DNA of 64,000 nt, taken from the NCBI GenBank assembly GCA_035949375.1, contig DASZIG010000049.1, positions 62,001-126,000 on the forward strand, written 5' to 3'. Below, piece by piece: positions 24,755 to 34,350 of the stretch (within the stretch, counting starts at the first letter, position 1; every line of letters starts with the position of its first letter). The translations under genes were made by a program, and so were the position numbers. This stretch comes from Gp13-AA77 sp035949375 (GTDB lineage: Bacteria; Acidobacteriota; Terriglobia; UBA7540). Below the pieces are notes generated by a model. The model saw only the letters and a list, made by a program, of their open reading frames with translations, was not told the DNA's origin and made no database searches.

Positions 24755-25902
24755 GTCGTACGGCGGAAAAAACCTCGGGCGGTCTCCACCAGCACCTGCG
24801 CGCAGCGCGTCACCGAATCGAGATCCACCCATTCCACGGCCTCATGCGCGCCGGCGCCCGCCGGTCCGTAGTTCACGGTCGGAATGCCGGCCGCGGCGAA
24901 GAGCGCGGCATCCATCCAGTAGCCCACTCCGATCTCCTCCGGCGCAGATCCGGTCACGGCGGTGGCGGCCTCGCGCACCGTGATCGCGATTTCCGCCTCG
25001 CGATCGCAGGTCAGCGGGGGCCGCTCCAGAAGGCTGCGAATCTCCGCTTCCTCGCCGGCGCGTTCGATCACTTCCGCGACTTCGCGCAGCACAGCGGCGG
25101 ACGTTTCGCCGGGCAGGGTGCGGCGCTCGACTTGCAGCACGCAGGTTTCGGCATAGGTGGAAAGCCCGCTGCCGCCCGAGATCCGCGCGCAATGCTGGGA
25201 GGCGGGACCGAGCATGGAATGCGTCCGGCTGCGCAGTTGCGCGCGGTCGAATTGCTCAAGGGCGCTGATGATGCGGCCCATGCGGGCGATAGCGCTCACT
25301 CCCAAATCCCAGCGGCTGCCGTGCGCGGCGCGCCCGCGCGTGGTGATCTCGACCCATACGAAGCCTTTATGCGCCAGCACCAGCCGGCCTTCGCTCGGCT
25401 CCGTCAGCACGCAGGCATCGGCGGGATGCCGGCGCACAAAGTCCTGCGCGCCCAGGCTCGCGTACTCTTCGTCGGCCACGAGCGCAGCCAGCACGCGTCC
25501 GGACGGGGCCTCGCTCGTCAAGACTGCCATGGCGGCCATGATGGCGGCGGCGCCGCCCTTCATGTCATAACTGCCCCGGCCGTAGACTTGTCTGCCTTCC
25601 AGGCGGGGTTCGAAGGGCGGAATGGCCATTCCCGCCGTGCCCACGGTGTCGAGGTGCGCGCAGAAAACGAGCGTCCGGCCATCGCCCCGGCCGGCTTCTC
25701 CCACAGCATTGGGACGTTCGGGTCCGGCGTCTTCGGTCCAGCTTCGTACGCCTCGCGCCCCGAGCCAGTCGCGGGCGGCAGCGGCGATAGCAGCCTCGCT
25801 GCAGCCCTCTTCCGGTGCGAGGGCAGGATTCACCGACGGAGTGCGAATCAGGAGCTGCAGCGCATCGAGTGCGTTTGCCTGTAAGATATCTTGCTCGTGC
25901 AA
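24751..25902 (-). CDS. M20-family metallopeptidase (ArgE/DapE-like)
   Basis: I place the start at the TTG at 25902 (GAGGTG just upstream), giving 383 residues beginning with His-Glu-Gln-Asp and soon LLIRTPSVNPALAPEEGCSE; an ATG at 25992 also exists but would abut the start of the divergent SET gene. Zinc-site motifs are complete: VFCAHLDTVGT, GRGSYDMKGGAAAIM and LVADEEYASLG, with a dimerisation domain between (FVWVEITTRGRAAHGSRWDL). The family removes acyl or aminoacyl groups from amino acids and small peptides; ArgE and DapE are typical. No arginine or lysine genes are nearby, so the substrate is open. Confidence 0.85.
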   Translation of the reverse strand: MHEQDILQANALDALQLLIRTPSVNPALAPEEGCSEAAIAAAARDWLGARGVRSWTEDAGPERPNAVGEAGRGDGRTLVFCAHLDTVGTAGMAIPPFEPRLEGRQVYGRGSYDMKGGAAAIMAAMAVLTSEAPSGRVLAALVADEEYASLGAQDFVRRHPADACVLTEPSEGRLVLAHKGFVWVEITTRGRAAHGSRWDLGVSAIARMGRIISALEQFDRAQLRSRTHSMLGPASQHCARISGGSGLSTYAETCVLQVERRTLPGETSAAVLREVAEVIERAGEEAEIRSLLERPPLTCDREAEIAITVREAATAVTGSAPEEIGVGYWMDAALFAAAGIPTVNYGPAGAGAHEAVEWVDLDSVTRCAQVLVETARGFFRRTT

Positions 25903-25991
25903 CGGACACCTCAGGAGTTCGCTGGAACCAGCCAAGCTCGACAAGCTCGCGATTCGGCCGGGCGCACCGCGCTTGGAAAGACAGGCACTCA

Positions 25992-26450
25992 ATGACCAAC
26001 AAGACCGGCAGCGCGGCCTTCATCGCCAACCCTGCCATCGACCCGCGCTACGTCTGCTTTGAGTTGCGCCTCGGGCGTTCGCGCATCCATCGTTGGGGCG
26101 TTTACGCGGCCGAGAAAATCCCGCGAGGCCGCAAAGTGATCGAATACACCGGCGAAAGGATCAACCGGCGCGAGGCGAAGCGCCGCGAGGACACGCACTA
26201 CCTTTTCGAGGTCGACCCCTATTGGACGCTCGATGGGTCAGTCGGCGGCTCCGGCGCGGAATTGATCAACCACTCCTGCGACCCGAACCTCGAGACGCGC
26301 ATCCTGAAAGGTCACGTGCTGTACTTCAGCCGGCGCCCCATCCGCAAGGGCGAGGAGATTACAGTCGACTATAACTTCGGCTGGGAGGTCGAGCATGTGA
26401 AATGCGACTGCGGCGCGAAGAATTGCCGCGGACTCATTAACGTCAAGTAA
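25992..26450 (+). CDS. Small SET-domain protein
   Basis: The 152-residue protein is a SET domain with little else: RSRIHRWGVYAAEKIPRGRK, VIEYTGERI, ELINHSCDPNLETRILKG and EEITVDYNFGWE, then a zinc-binding post-SET motif CDCGAKNCRG. All hallmark residues (NHSCDPN, and Tyr of VDYNF) are present, so it should be an S-adenosylmethionine-dependent protein lysine methyltransferase. Bacterial SET proteins of this size are common and probably arrived from eukaryotes or viruses; target proteins are unknown. The start codon divides this gene from the divergent M20 gene. The ribosome site is weak. Confidence 0.88.
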   Translation: MTNKTGSAAFIANPAIDPRYVCFELRLGRSRIHRWGVYAAEKIPRGRKVIEYTGERINRREAKRREDTHYLFEVDPYWTLDGSVGGSGAELINHSCDPNLETRILKGHVLYFSRRPIRKGEEITVDYNFGWEVEHVKCDCGAKNCRGLINVK

Positions 26451-26503
26451 ACTCACCGAACGTCGCGCCCTTCCTCGCACTTTTCTCCCGGCTCTCCTTG
26501 CGG

Positions 26504-27583
26504 CTACTTCGTTGCGACCTTGATCAGCCCGATGATCACAGGCACGAGCACGAGCGCCCCGATGATCACCCAAGAACCCGGGCGCCCGAAGTTGAGAGTG
26601 TAGCCGATGCCGAAGCGCTTCTCGATGAAGAGTGCGGGGTCGTCGGGATTCACGTAGAGGAATCCCGCCTTCCAGTAGCGGTCGAGGGTGCGATCCCCAA
26701 CCGGACGCCGCCCTTCCTGCCCCTTCTCGGAAGCAGAGGCGCGTCGCGATCCTCCCTGGCCTTCACGGACCAACGTAACGACCACGATGGCCGCAAACAG
26801 GAGCGGCAGAGCCACCATGGCGGCCATCGGAGGCGGCCCTGACCGCAGCGGCAGCAGCGAAAGGCCGGCGAACGTGATTCCCATCAGATACTCGGTTGCG
26901 ATCAGCACCAGCACGACCACGCGCCGGAAGTGGCTTTCCGCCTCCCCCGGCGCTCCGCCGAAGCGGACCGGGCGCGACCAGCGCACCAGGCCGTAGGCCA
27001 GGCCGGCCATCATCAAGCACATGAGCACGCCTTCGGCCGGCAGACCGTAGACGTTCGCCGGGGTACGCGACGCCCAGCCGTCCGGCCGGCCGTCGAGAGC
27101 CCAATGGATGGGAAAGCGGGCCGGGATCTCCGCCCAGCGGCGGTTGAGATCGAGTGCAGCCCCGGCCAGCAGGAGCAGCGGGCCGGCCTCGAGCGCCCAA
27201 CCTCCGGGCAACCTCGCCGATCGCGCCCGCAACGGAGCTTCACGCACCGCCACGGGCTCCACCGCGCGCGGCATCACCCGGCGCCGGCAAGACAGGTAGG
27301 CCACGAACGAGCCGGCGTATTGAATGAGGATGGCGGCAACGAGCGTGGCCGGCCAACGCGTGCCGGCGGCCACGAGCCCGAGCGCCGCGGCCGCGCACAG
27401 CAGGATCAGAGTCCGATAGCGCCCCAGAATCGCGCGGCCTTCGCCGCTGTCGCGAAATCCTGGCGCTACGGTGACCGCGAAATAGAGATCGGGCCGCGTA
27501 AGCCGCGGCAGCCAGAAAAGCAGACCACCCACGAGCGCCACGGTCACGGCGAAGAGCAACGCCACGGTTGTGAGAGAGTTCAT
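26504..27583 (-). CDS. Membrane protein with DUF1648 and DUF5808 regions
   Basis: The ATG at 27583 is preferred over the upstream GTG because GGGAGGTG then sits at the right distance. The 359-residue protein has about eight membrane helices. Its centre carries the DUF1648 motif ARFPIHWALDGRPDGWAS, and its end the motif DRYWKAGFLYVNPDDPALFI, then GIGYTLNFGRPGSW, typical of DUF5808. Related proteins are SdpI-like and linked to envelope stress or immunity. It is the last gene of a three-gene operon with a GntR regulator and a hydrolase; the start is two bases from the hydrolase stop. Confidence 0.85.
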   Translation of the reverse strand: MNSLTTVALLFAVTVALVGGLLFWLPRLTRPDLYFAVTVAPGFRDSGEGRAILGRYRTLILLCAAAALGLVAAGTRWPATLVAAILIQYAGSFVAYLSCRRRVMPRAVEPVAVREAPLRARSARLPGGWALEAGPLLLLAGAALDLNRRWAEIPARFPIHWALDGRPDGWASRTPANVYGLPAEGVLMCLMMAGLAYGLVRWSRPVRFGGAPGEAESHFRRVVVLVLIATEYLMGITFAGLSLLPLRSGPPPMAAMVALPLLFAAIVVVTLVREGQGGSRRASASEKGQEGRRPVGDRTLDRYWKAGFLYVNPDDPALFIEKRFGIGYTLNFGRPGSWVIIGALVLVPVIIGLIKVATK

Positions 27584-27585
27584 GG

Positions 27586-29001
27586 TCACCTCCCTGAGCC
27601 CGGCCGCGGCTCGGCGTCGATCCAGGCCGCGGCGTCAGCGATCACTTCCGGCGCGACGTGTCCGGGTTGATTATAGTCCGCCGGGGTACTGAGCGGCGTC
27701 GTGTCGCTGGCCGGCACGGGGATGAACAGATGGTAGAGGTTCGGATAAAGCCGGAAGCTGGCGAGCGGATCTCCGGCAAGCGCCCTCTTCCAGCCCTCGA
27801 AGTCGGCAATCCGCACCTGGCAGTCCCGCGCGCCCTGCATCACCAGAATCGGAATCTTCAAGCCGGCGGCGGTCTGCGCCGGATCGTAGCTGCGCAGGTC
27901 GAGAACGTAAGATCCGGGGATCGGAACTCCAAGCATGGTCACCGTCTGATCGGCCGTCAGGTGCGGATCGCGCATGGCTGCCTCGGTTTTCTCCGCGTCC
28001 GCGATCGCCTTTTCGCCCTCCGGTGTGGGCGGGCCCGCCAATCCCACCTGGTACTTCACCTGCTCGACAATCAGGTCCCCGAGCGGACGCGTGTTGCCGG
28101 CCATGATGATGATGCCCGCCACCTGCGGGTCTTCCCGCGCGATACGCGGTGCCAGCATGGCGCCGAGACTGTGACCGTCAACGTAGATGCGCTTGGGATC
28201 GATTTCGGGCCGGGCGGCGAGCAGTCGCACCGCCGCGCGCGCATCCTCGATGGTCTCCTGTTCCACCGTGAACTGGCCTTTGAAGCTCGCGGGATACTGA
28301 AAGGTGCGCTTGTTGTAGCGCAGCACCACGATTCCCCGGCTGGCGAGCCCCCAGGCGATATCCTTGAAGGGCTTGTTCGGGCCCACGGCTTCATCCTGGT
28401 CCGTGGCCCCCGAGCCCTGCACCAGCACCACGGCCGCGAACGGTCCTTTGCCCTTGGGCAGCGTGAGCGTGCCCGTCAGCTTCACCGGATCCTCGCCTAC
28501 CGTGACTGCCTGCTCGGTGAAGGACTCCGGATGCGCGTACGCGGGCGCGGACCAGGGCGTCTTCGGCTGCGGCATTCCGAACCAGAGGCTGGCGACGGCG
28601 CCGTCGGAGTCAAAGCCCACGCTAACCGGGATGATCGCAGACTCGAATTCACAGGTCAGCCTGACGACGTGAAGACCCTGCGCCTCTGTGACCTGAGCAT
28701 CCTTCACCGACTTGAAAGACCCGGCCATGCCCGTCACCTGGTCCCAGGCGGCCCCGAGTTTCTCCGCACTCAAGGCTGCCGCGATCTTCGGCGCGAGTTG
28801 GGCGCGGACTTTGTCGAACTGCTTCGCAGCCACCTCGGCGATTACCTCGCGACCCATGGCTTCGAAATCGTGCGCCGGGCGCGGAGGGCCGGCGGTTTGC
28901 GGGCCGGAGTCCGTGGCCCCCGCTTGAGCGCTCCAGGAATTCGAGGCCGGCAGGGCCACTGCCGTTGCCAGCGCCAGGATCATCATCCGTTGGTACTTCA
29001 T
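27586..29001 (-). CDS. Secreted alpha/beta hydrolase with DUF3887 domain
   Basis: The 471-residue protein has a signal peptide (ILALATAVALPASNSWSAQA), then a DUF3887-like region about residues 45-150, then an alpha/beta hydrolase domain: VVLVQGSGATDQDEA, the nucleophile elbow DGHSLGAMLAPRIA (Ser), an acid in LVMQGARDCQVRI (Asp) and His in YPNLYHLFIPV. This is the S9/dienelactone-hydrolase-like group that cleaves esters or peptides in the periplasm. It overlaps the GntR gene by four bases (ATGA) and is followed at once by the DUF1648 membrane protein. Substrate unknown. Confidence 0.85.
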   Translation of the reverse strand: MKYQRMMILALATAVALPASNSWSAQAGATDSGPQTAGPPRPAHDFEAMGREVIAEVAAKQFDKVRAQLAPKIAAALSAEKLGAAWDQVTGMAGSFKSVKDAQVTEAQGLHVVRLTCEFESAIIPVSVGFDSDGAVASLWFGMPQPKTPWSAPAYAHPESFTEQAVTVGEDPVKLTGTLTLPKGKGPFAAVVLVQGSGATDQDEAVGPNKPFKDIAWGLASRGIVVLRYNKRTFQYPASFKGQFTVEQETIEDARAAVRLLAARPEIDPKRIYVDGHSLGAMLAPRIAREDPQVAGIIIMAGNTRPLGDLIVEQVKYQVGLAGPPTPEGEKAIADAEKTEAAMRDPHLTADQTVTMLGVPIPGSYVLDLRSYDPAQTAAGLKIPILVMQGARDCQVRIADFEGWKRALAGDPLASFRLYPNLYHLFIPVPASDTTPLSTPADYNQPGHVAPEVIADAAAWIDAEPRPGSGR

Positions 29002-29405
29002 TTCGAGCCTCCCTCGTTCAACTCGCTGCCGAGCGCCTTCATCTCGTCGGCAACAGCCCCCCTCGGCACCCCGTGCGCGATCGCCTTGGCTGCGAGATCA
29101 CGCAGTCGCTGGGCGAATTCAATCCGCGCCTGGGCGCTTGGAGGGGGCTGCCGCCGGTCGATCACCGTCGCGCCGCGTCCGCGCCGCAGGTCGAGCCAGC
29201 CTTCGCGGGCCAGCAACCGGTAAGCCTCAGCCACGGTGTTGTGGTGCACGCCAAGGTCGAGCGCCAGCTCGCGCACGGTCGGCAAGTGGTCCCCGGGCCG
29301 CAGCCGGCGCGCCACCAACTCGCCACGGATGCCGTTCGAAAGCTGCTCGTACACCGGTACGGGCGATTCGAGGTCAATACGTAATATGGGGCTCTCGACG
29401 CTCAT
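28998..29405 (-). CDS. GntR-family (YtrA-type) repressor
   Basis: The start at 29405 (AAAGGA just upstream) is preferred over an earlier codon that would lie in the operator. 135 residues: a winged helix (PVPVYEQLSNGIRGELVARR, LPTVRELALDLGVHHNTVAE, GWLDLRRGRGATVI) and a short helical tail with no ligand-binding domain, the layout of the YtrA subfamily. Such regulators usually repress their own operon and the next genes, often transporters. Here the operon has the hydrolase and the membrane protein, and a palindrome covers the upstream region, so autoregulation is likely. Confidence 0.88.
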   Translation of the reverse strand: MSVESPILRIDLESPVPVYEQLSNGIRGELVARRLRPGDHLPTVRELALDLGVHHNTVAEAYRLLAREGWLDLRRGRGATVIDRRQPPPSAQARIEFAQRLRDLAAKAIAHGVPRGAVADEMKALGSELNEGGSK

Positions 29406-29411
29406 TGTCCT

Positions 29412-29432
29412 TTGTACACGTACAATGTACAA
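29412..29432. promoter_or_regulatory. Palindromic operator upstream of the GntR gene
   Basis: TTGTAC and GTACAA form the arms, nine bases apart, ending just 6 bases before the GntR start codon. TGTACA/GTAC half-sites are typical of YtrA-type GntR repressors. Position and symmetry suggest self-repression. Confidence 0.7.
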
Positions 29433-29465
29433 CTAGCCTCGGAGGATGTCAAGCAGAAAGGCGGG

Positions 29466-30695
29466 TTACTCTGCGGGAACTCTCTTTTGCCTGCCGAGGT
29501 GGGCGGAAAGCATCAGCAGGCATCCGACGAGCGACGTGGTCATCAGCGTGACCATGATGTAGGCGGACGGCAGATGGGCGAGGGCGCCTGCGACCGGCGC
29601 GCCCGTGGCGCTGCCCAGATACTGCAGGGTGTGGAAGGTACCCAGCGCCGTTCCGGTTGCGCCTTCGGGGGCCGATTGGCTCACCAGGCTCGGGAGCACG
29701 GGCTCGAGGCCCGTGAATCCGATCAGGAAGAGCATGCCGGGCAGCAGCACTGAGATCAACTTGCCCGGAGGCAGGCCCGCGGCGGAAGGCCGGAACAGGA
29801 GCAGGGCGCTCGCCAGCATGATGGCAAAGGCGACGGCCGCGAGCGGCCGGCCCCAACCGCGGTCGGCACCGCGCGAAAATCCGAACATGGTGACCCCGCT
29901 CGCGAGCACCATGGGCAGCAGCAGATGGTAATACTCGGTCATCCCCAGGTGATACCGCTCCGTGACGAGCAACGGAAAGAAGAACCAGAAGGCCGTCATG
30001 AACGTGTTCATCAGGAAGCCGCCGAGATCGATCGTCAGCACCTGGCGGAGCGCAAGCACGCGCAGAACCGGCGTGGGCCGGGTGGCTTGCGGAGGCGTTG
30101 CCGGGAGGTACCGCACCAGCAGGACAACCGTGGCGAGGCCGAGCGCGCCCGTCAGCCAGAACAGCGATGCGGTGCCGAAGCGCCCGGCGATCAGCGGTCC
30201 GACGAGGATACCGATCACGAACGACGCCCCGATGGGAATGCCGAGCATGGCCATGGCCGTTGAGCGGCGGCCGGCGGGGACATGGTCGGCGACGGCGGCG
30301 AATGCGGTGGCCGTGATGGCGCCGATGCCCTGCACCAGGCGTCCGAAAACCAGGTCGGGCATGCGGAGGGGCGGCGGAAGCCAGGCCGGCACGGCGCAGA
30401 GAAACGATCCCAAGCTGAAAATCGTCATGCCGAGGATCAGCACGTTACGCCGCCCGATGCGGTCGGAAAGGCGCCCGAGGGGCAGTTCCGTCACGGCCAT
30501 GGCCAGGCCGTACGATCCAAAAGCAAAGCCCACCAGGAAACGCGAGGTTGTGAACTGCAAGCCGTAAAGGGTAAACACCGGCAAGACGAGGAACAATCCG
30601 AGCATGCGCAGAGCCACGGCGCTCGCCAGCGCCAGAAGCAGCTTCCTCTGTGCAGGGGTGAACGCCGGGCGGGCCGGTGCGGTCGCTGTAGCCAT
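29466..30695 (-). CDS. Major facilitator superfamily transporter
   Basis: The 409-residue protein has 12 predicted membrane helices with the MFS loop 2-3 motif (GRLSDRIGRRNVLILG) and loop 4-5 sequence LVFGRLVQGIGAITATAFAA. The pattern is that of drug/sugar exporters of the DHA1 or related group. No specificity residues are diagnostic. The ribosome site is poor. It follows the GntR gene on the opposite side of the operator region but on the same strand, so it is a separate unit. Confidence 0.87.
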   Translation of the reverse strand: MATATAPARPAFTPAQRKLLLALASAVALRMLGLFLVLPVFTLYGLQFTTSRFLVGFAFGSYGLAMAVTELPLGRLSDRIGRRNVLILGMTIFSLGSFLCAVPAWLPPPLRMPDLVFGRLVQGIGAITATAFAAVADHVPAGRRSTAMAMLGIPIGASFVIGILVGPLIAGRFGTASLFWLTGALGLATVVLLVRYLPATPPQATRPTPVLRVLALRQVLTIDLGGFLMNTFMTAFWFFFPLLVTERYHLGMTEYYHLLLPMVLASGVTMFGFSRGADRGWGRPLAAVAFAIMLASALLLFRPSAAGLPPGKLISVLLPGMLFLIGFTGLEPVLPSLVSQSAPEGATGTALGTFHTLQYLGSATGAPVAGALAHLPSAYIMVTLMTTSLVGCLLMLSAHLGRQKRVPAE

Positions 30696-30813
30696 CAGAA
30701 GGTCGACTTTTGCCGGAACGCGGCTGACACTGGCCGTCAGGACGATGAGCTGTCACTGCCCACCGCGAGACGCACCCGATCCTAAGCCCTATTATAGGTC
30801 ACGAGCGTACAGG

Positions 30814-33015
30814 TCACGCGCGCCAAGGCTCCACTTCCACCACCAGGCGGCTTTCGAGCACGCTTTTCGGCTCTCGTGCGAGCGTAGCGTCGGGCTTCCA
30901 GACCGCCAGGATTGCTGAGCCTTGATAAACGCGCTCGAAGCCGCCCTCCGACTGCGAGACGGTCTCGATGGGTACAACCCACCACCGCGGCTCGGGGTCG
31001 GCGGCAAGCGTGATCTTCACGCCCTGCCATTCATCCACCAACGTCAGGGTGCTGCCGGTGAGTTCGCCGCGAAACTTGAGCGGCTGAGGGCTCGAGCCTG
31101 GCGCCGAGGCCAGAAAATAGCGTCCGGGCGCGTCCGGGGCGAGCAGATTGAAGACCAGTTCCAATCCGAAGGCGAGCGTCGAGGCGGCCGAATCCGCGCC
31201 CAACTCCGATCCACGCGCAACAAGCTCAAAGCGCGACCGGCATTCGATCCGCCAGGTCTCGCCCCGGGCGCTCGTGGAAATCCACTTGGCCGCCCGGAGA
31301 TTCCAAGGGGCGCCGCCAAGCCTGATTCCGGCCGCAGTGGTCAGTGCGAAACGCGCAACCCCGGACGGATCCAACTCCTCAGGCGCAGCGGTCCACGCGC
31401 CGCCCGCCACCTCGCGCCTTTCCTCGAGTCCCAGCAGGTCAAAGTCCTGCCAATCCTTCGCCGCCGGAAAAACGTAGCTGCGAAAAACGTGGCGGGCATA
31501 GCGGTCGTAGCGCAGCAGGGCGGCGAGATTCGGCTCTTTTGTGCGCACTGCGTTCGGAATCGAGTCCGGCAAAACGCCCCGCGAGACATCGGCGCCGGCC
31601 GCCTCGCGCACCTCACGGTGGTACTCCTCCGGGCGGCGCGCCAGCGAATTGACGAGCTCGATGCCGGCAGGCTTAAAGCGCAAGCTCGAGACCGTGCCAC
31701 CGTCTGCGGGGCGCAGCACCATGCCATAGAGGGGATGACGGACGAGGATCTCCTCCGCGCCGTCGCAATCGAAATCGGCACGGCGCACGGACTGCGTTGC
31801 CACGCTTTCGATCCGGTCGAGAGCGCGTTCGGCCTGGATCAAATGACCGAGGACCCCGGCGCGCAGGTGCGGGGTGTAAAGGCCGCCGAAGACCCCGTGC
31901 CAATACGCGTCATTGCACTGCGAGGCCAGGATGTGAGTCTCGGCTTCAGCGAGAAGCGAGGCGTGTTCGGCGGCCGAACCGCCGGCGGTCTCGAGGCGCC
32001 GGCTCAGGTCGAGCATCAGCTTGTGGACCTGGTTCGATTCCGGATACTTCGCGAAGAAGTTCCGCCACAAGCCGCCGCGCAGAAAACGGTGAAAGCGCTC
32101 GGCGCCCGGCAAGAGATCGCTTTCGGCGAGGCACGCCCGCAGTTCGCGCGCGGCTTCGAGCGGCAGCGCCCAGATCATCATCTCTTCGTAGGAAGCCGCG
32201 GGAAGGTAAATGCGCCCGAGCGGCGGATTCGAGCTGAGAAAATCGGCCAGGGTAGTCACTTCCGCCCAATCACTCACTGCCTCGAGCGACTGAAAAAAAC
32301 GCTCGAGCCAGAAATTCTGGTAGCAGTGCTCGAAGGTTTGCGGCCAGCCGCCGAACTTTTCCAAGTCATCGCCCATGGCGAAAAGCGGCCGCGCCGGCGC
32401 GGCGGAAGCGAGACCCTGCCGCAAGGTTTCGATGGTTTCCGAGGGCTCGCGAAAGGGGATGGCGTAGCGCAGCGACTTAAGGCTCGGGACGAGGCGCAAG
32501 GGAAAGCCGGCTTCCTCGGTGGTGTAGTAACCGCGCAGGCCGGCGGACTCCACCCCGGCGGCGATAAAGTGGGTGTCGTCGAGCACGATGTACTCCACCC
32601 CGGCCTCGGCGAGCGGCCGTGCCAGCGACGGTTCCCACACGCGCTCGGCCAGCCAGGCGCCGCGCGGCGTCACCCCGAAGCGGCTGTGGATGAACCGGCT
32701 CAGCTTCAGGATCTGGGCCCGCTTGTCGCGGTCGGAAATCACGGGCAGAATGGGCTCGTAGAAGCCCCCGCCGATCAACTCGACCTGCCCGCGCTCAACG
32801 AGCGAGCGCAGCGAGGCGAAGAATTCGGGATGATGGTTCTCGATCCACTCCAGCAGGAATCCACTGTAGTGCAGGCCGACGCGAATCGCGGGATGCGCCT
32901 CCAGCATGCCCAGAAACGGGCGATAGGCCTTGCTGTAGGTTTCCTCGATCACGTGATCGAAGTTGCCGACAGGCTGATGCGAGTGCATGAGAAGCGCGAG
33001 TGATATTCGGGCCAC
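30814..33015 (-). CDS. GH57 glycosyl hydrolase/4-alpha-glucanotransferase
   Basis: It starts at a GTG (AAGG upstream) and has 733 residues. The N-terminal GH57 barrel carries MHSHQPVGNFDHVI, ELIGGGFYEPILPV, the nucleophile motif GAWLAERVWEPSL (Glu) and the acid motif FAMGDDLEKFGGW (Asp). The C-terminal half is the beta-sandwich typical of the glucanotransferase/amylase branch (PLYGMVLRPADGGTVSSLRF). Enzymes of this family hydrolyse or transfer alpha-1,4-glucans with retention. It has no signal peptide, so it should act on intracellular glycogen or maltodextrins. Other glycogen genes are not in the window. Confidence 0.9.
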   Translation of the reverse strand: MARISLALLMHSHQPVGNFDHVIEETYSKAYRPFLGMLEAHPAIRVGLHYSGFLLEWIENHHPEFFASLRSLVERGQVELIGGGFYEPILPVISDRDKRAQILKLSRFIHSRFGVTPRGAWLAERVWEPSLARPLAEAGVEYIVLDDTHFIAAGVESAGLRGYYTTEEAGFPLRLVPSLKSLRYAIPFREPSETIETLRQGLASAAPARPLFAMGDDLEKFGGWPQTFEHCYQNFWLERFFQSLEAVSDWAEVTTLADFLSSNPPLGRIYLPAASYEEMMIWALPLEAARELRACLAESDLLPGAERFHRFLRGGLWRNFFAKYPESNQVHKLMLDLSRRLETAGGSAAEHASLLAEAETHILASQCNDAYWHGVFGGLYTPHLRAGVLGHLIQAERALDRIESVATQSVRRADFDCDGAEEILVRHPLYGMVLRPADGGTVSSLRFKPAGIELVNSLARRPEEYHREVREAAGADVSRGVLPDSIPNAVRTKEPNLAALLRYDRYARHVFRSYVFPAAKDWQDFDLLGLEERREVAGGAWTAAPEELDPSGVARFALTTAAGIRLGGAPWNLRAAKWISTSARGETWRIECRSRFELVARGSELGADSAASTLAFGLELVFNLLAPDAPGRYFLASAPGSSPQPLKFRGELTGSTLTLVDEWQGVKITLAADPEPRWWVVPIETVSQSEGGFERVYQGSAILAVWKPDATLAREPKSVLESRLVVEVEPWRA

Positions 33016-33155
33016 AAGTTTGCCTTGACGATGGGATGCAGTATCCGGCTTTCCTGAACGGAGCCGCGCCGCTATCCGTTCTTTTAGAATAGAATGGCAG
33101 CGCGCCCGGTGTCAGCAAAATCCGCAGGGCGGCCCGCCCCGAGGAGGCGGCAACC

Positions 33156-34322
33156 ATGACTCAGGCGTTCGATCCCACTCCCTTGCTCGGCTGGTGCACT
33201 TCGGACCTTGACGTTCTGACCGACTGCCTGCGCCGCGCCGTGGAAATCGAATCGCCGAGCGGCAATCGGCCTGCCATCGACGCCATGGCGCAGTTCTTCG
33301 CGGCGGAAATCGAAGCGGCCGGAGGGCGCGCCCAACTGCTCGACCACGACCGGGCCGGGGCCGCCGTAGTCGGTGAATTCCCCGCCACCGCGCGCGCCCG
33401 CACCCGCGATGAGGGCAAGCCGCTGTTGCTGCTCGGGCATCATGACACCGTATGGGAGACCGGCACTCTCGTCTCCATGCCCTTCCTGCTGCGGGCCGGA
33501 CTTGCTTACGGACCGGGCATCTTCGATATGAAATCGGGAATCGTGTGCGCCTTGTGGGGACTGCGAGCGCTCGGGGCTCTCGCCGTTCCCCGGGGCCGGC
33601 CGGTGCGGATGTTTCTGAATCCGGACGAAGAAGTGGCCAGCCACGCCTTTCGCAAGCGCCTGCAGGATGAGGCCCGGCGGGCCGCCGCCGTTCTCGTGCT
33701 CGAGCCCGCGGCCGCGGGCGGCGCCCTCAAGACCGCGCGCAAAGGCGTGGGCGAATTACGCGTCACGGTGCGCGGACGCTCGGCGCACGCCGGCATCAAT
33801 CCCGCGGCGGGAGTGAATGCGATCACCGAGCTCGCGCGCGTGATTCTTCGCGTCACCGAGCTGGCCGATCCGGAACGCGGCGTCACGTTGACGCCGGGCG
33901 TGATTTCGGGTGGAACCCGCAGCAACGTGGTGCCCGAGACGGCGCAGGCCTCGATCGACGTGCGCGTCCCGAGCATGGCGGACGCCCGCCGCGTCGAAAG
34001 GCTCGTCCGCGCGATAAAGCCGGCGGATCGCCGCGCCCGGGTCGAGATCGAAGGCGGCATCAACCGCCCGCCGCTCGAACATAAGCGCGCGGCGGCCCTT
34101 TACGCCCGGGCGCGCGCTCTTGCGCTCAAGATGGGATTTGATCTCGGGGAGGCTTCGACCGGGGGCGGTTCCGACGGCAACTTTACGGCAGCGCTCGGCA
34201 TTCCCACCCTCGACGGCTTGGGCGGCGTGGGTGACGGAGCCCATGCGCGCCACGAGCACGTGGTGGTTCGGGAACTTCCCCGCCGGGCAGCGCTGCTGGC
34301 CTCTTTGATTGCCACACTCTGA
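33156..34322 (+). CDS. M20-family peptidase, glutamate-carboxypeptidase-like
   Basis: The 388-residue protein has GAGGAGG before its ATG. It has the M20 zinc residues in LLLGHHDTVWETGT, GPGIFDMKSGIVCA, NPDEEVASHAF and EASTGGGSDGNFTAALGIP, and the central lid domain (LRVTVRGRSAHAGINPAAGV). It looks like the carboxypeptidase G2 branch, which removes C-terminal glutamate or similar residues. It is not a near paralogue of the M20 gene at 24751. Convergent with the secreted protein at 34351. Confidence 0.87.
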   Translation: MTQAFDPTPLLGWCTSDLDVLTDCLRRAVEIESPSGNRPAIDAMAQFFAAEIEAAGGRAQLLDHDRAGAAVVGEFPATARARTRDEGKPLLLLGHHDTVWETGTLVSMPFLLRAGLAYGPGIFDMKSGIVCALWGLRALGALAVPRGRPVRMFLNPDEEVASHAFRKRLQDEARRAAAVLVLEPAAAGGALKTARKGVGELRVTVRGRSAHAGINPAAGVNAITELARVILRVTELADPERGVTLTPGVISGGTRSNVVPETAQASIDVRVPSMADARRVERLVRAIKPADRRARVEIEGGINRPPLEHKRAAALYARARALALKMGFDLGEASTGGGSDGNFTAALGIPTLDGLGGVGDGAHARHEHVVVRELPRRAALLASLIATL

Positions 34323-34350
34323 GCTCGGCCGCGCTCCCGAACGATTCGCT

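Noticed and set aside
25903..25992. The ATG at 25992 as start of the M20 gene at 24751
   Set aside because: It would add 30 residues with no family match and touch the divergent SET gene's start codon; a TTG with a closer ribosome site fits better.
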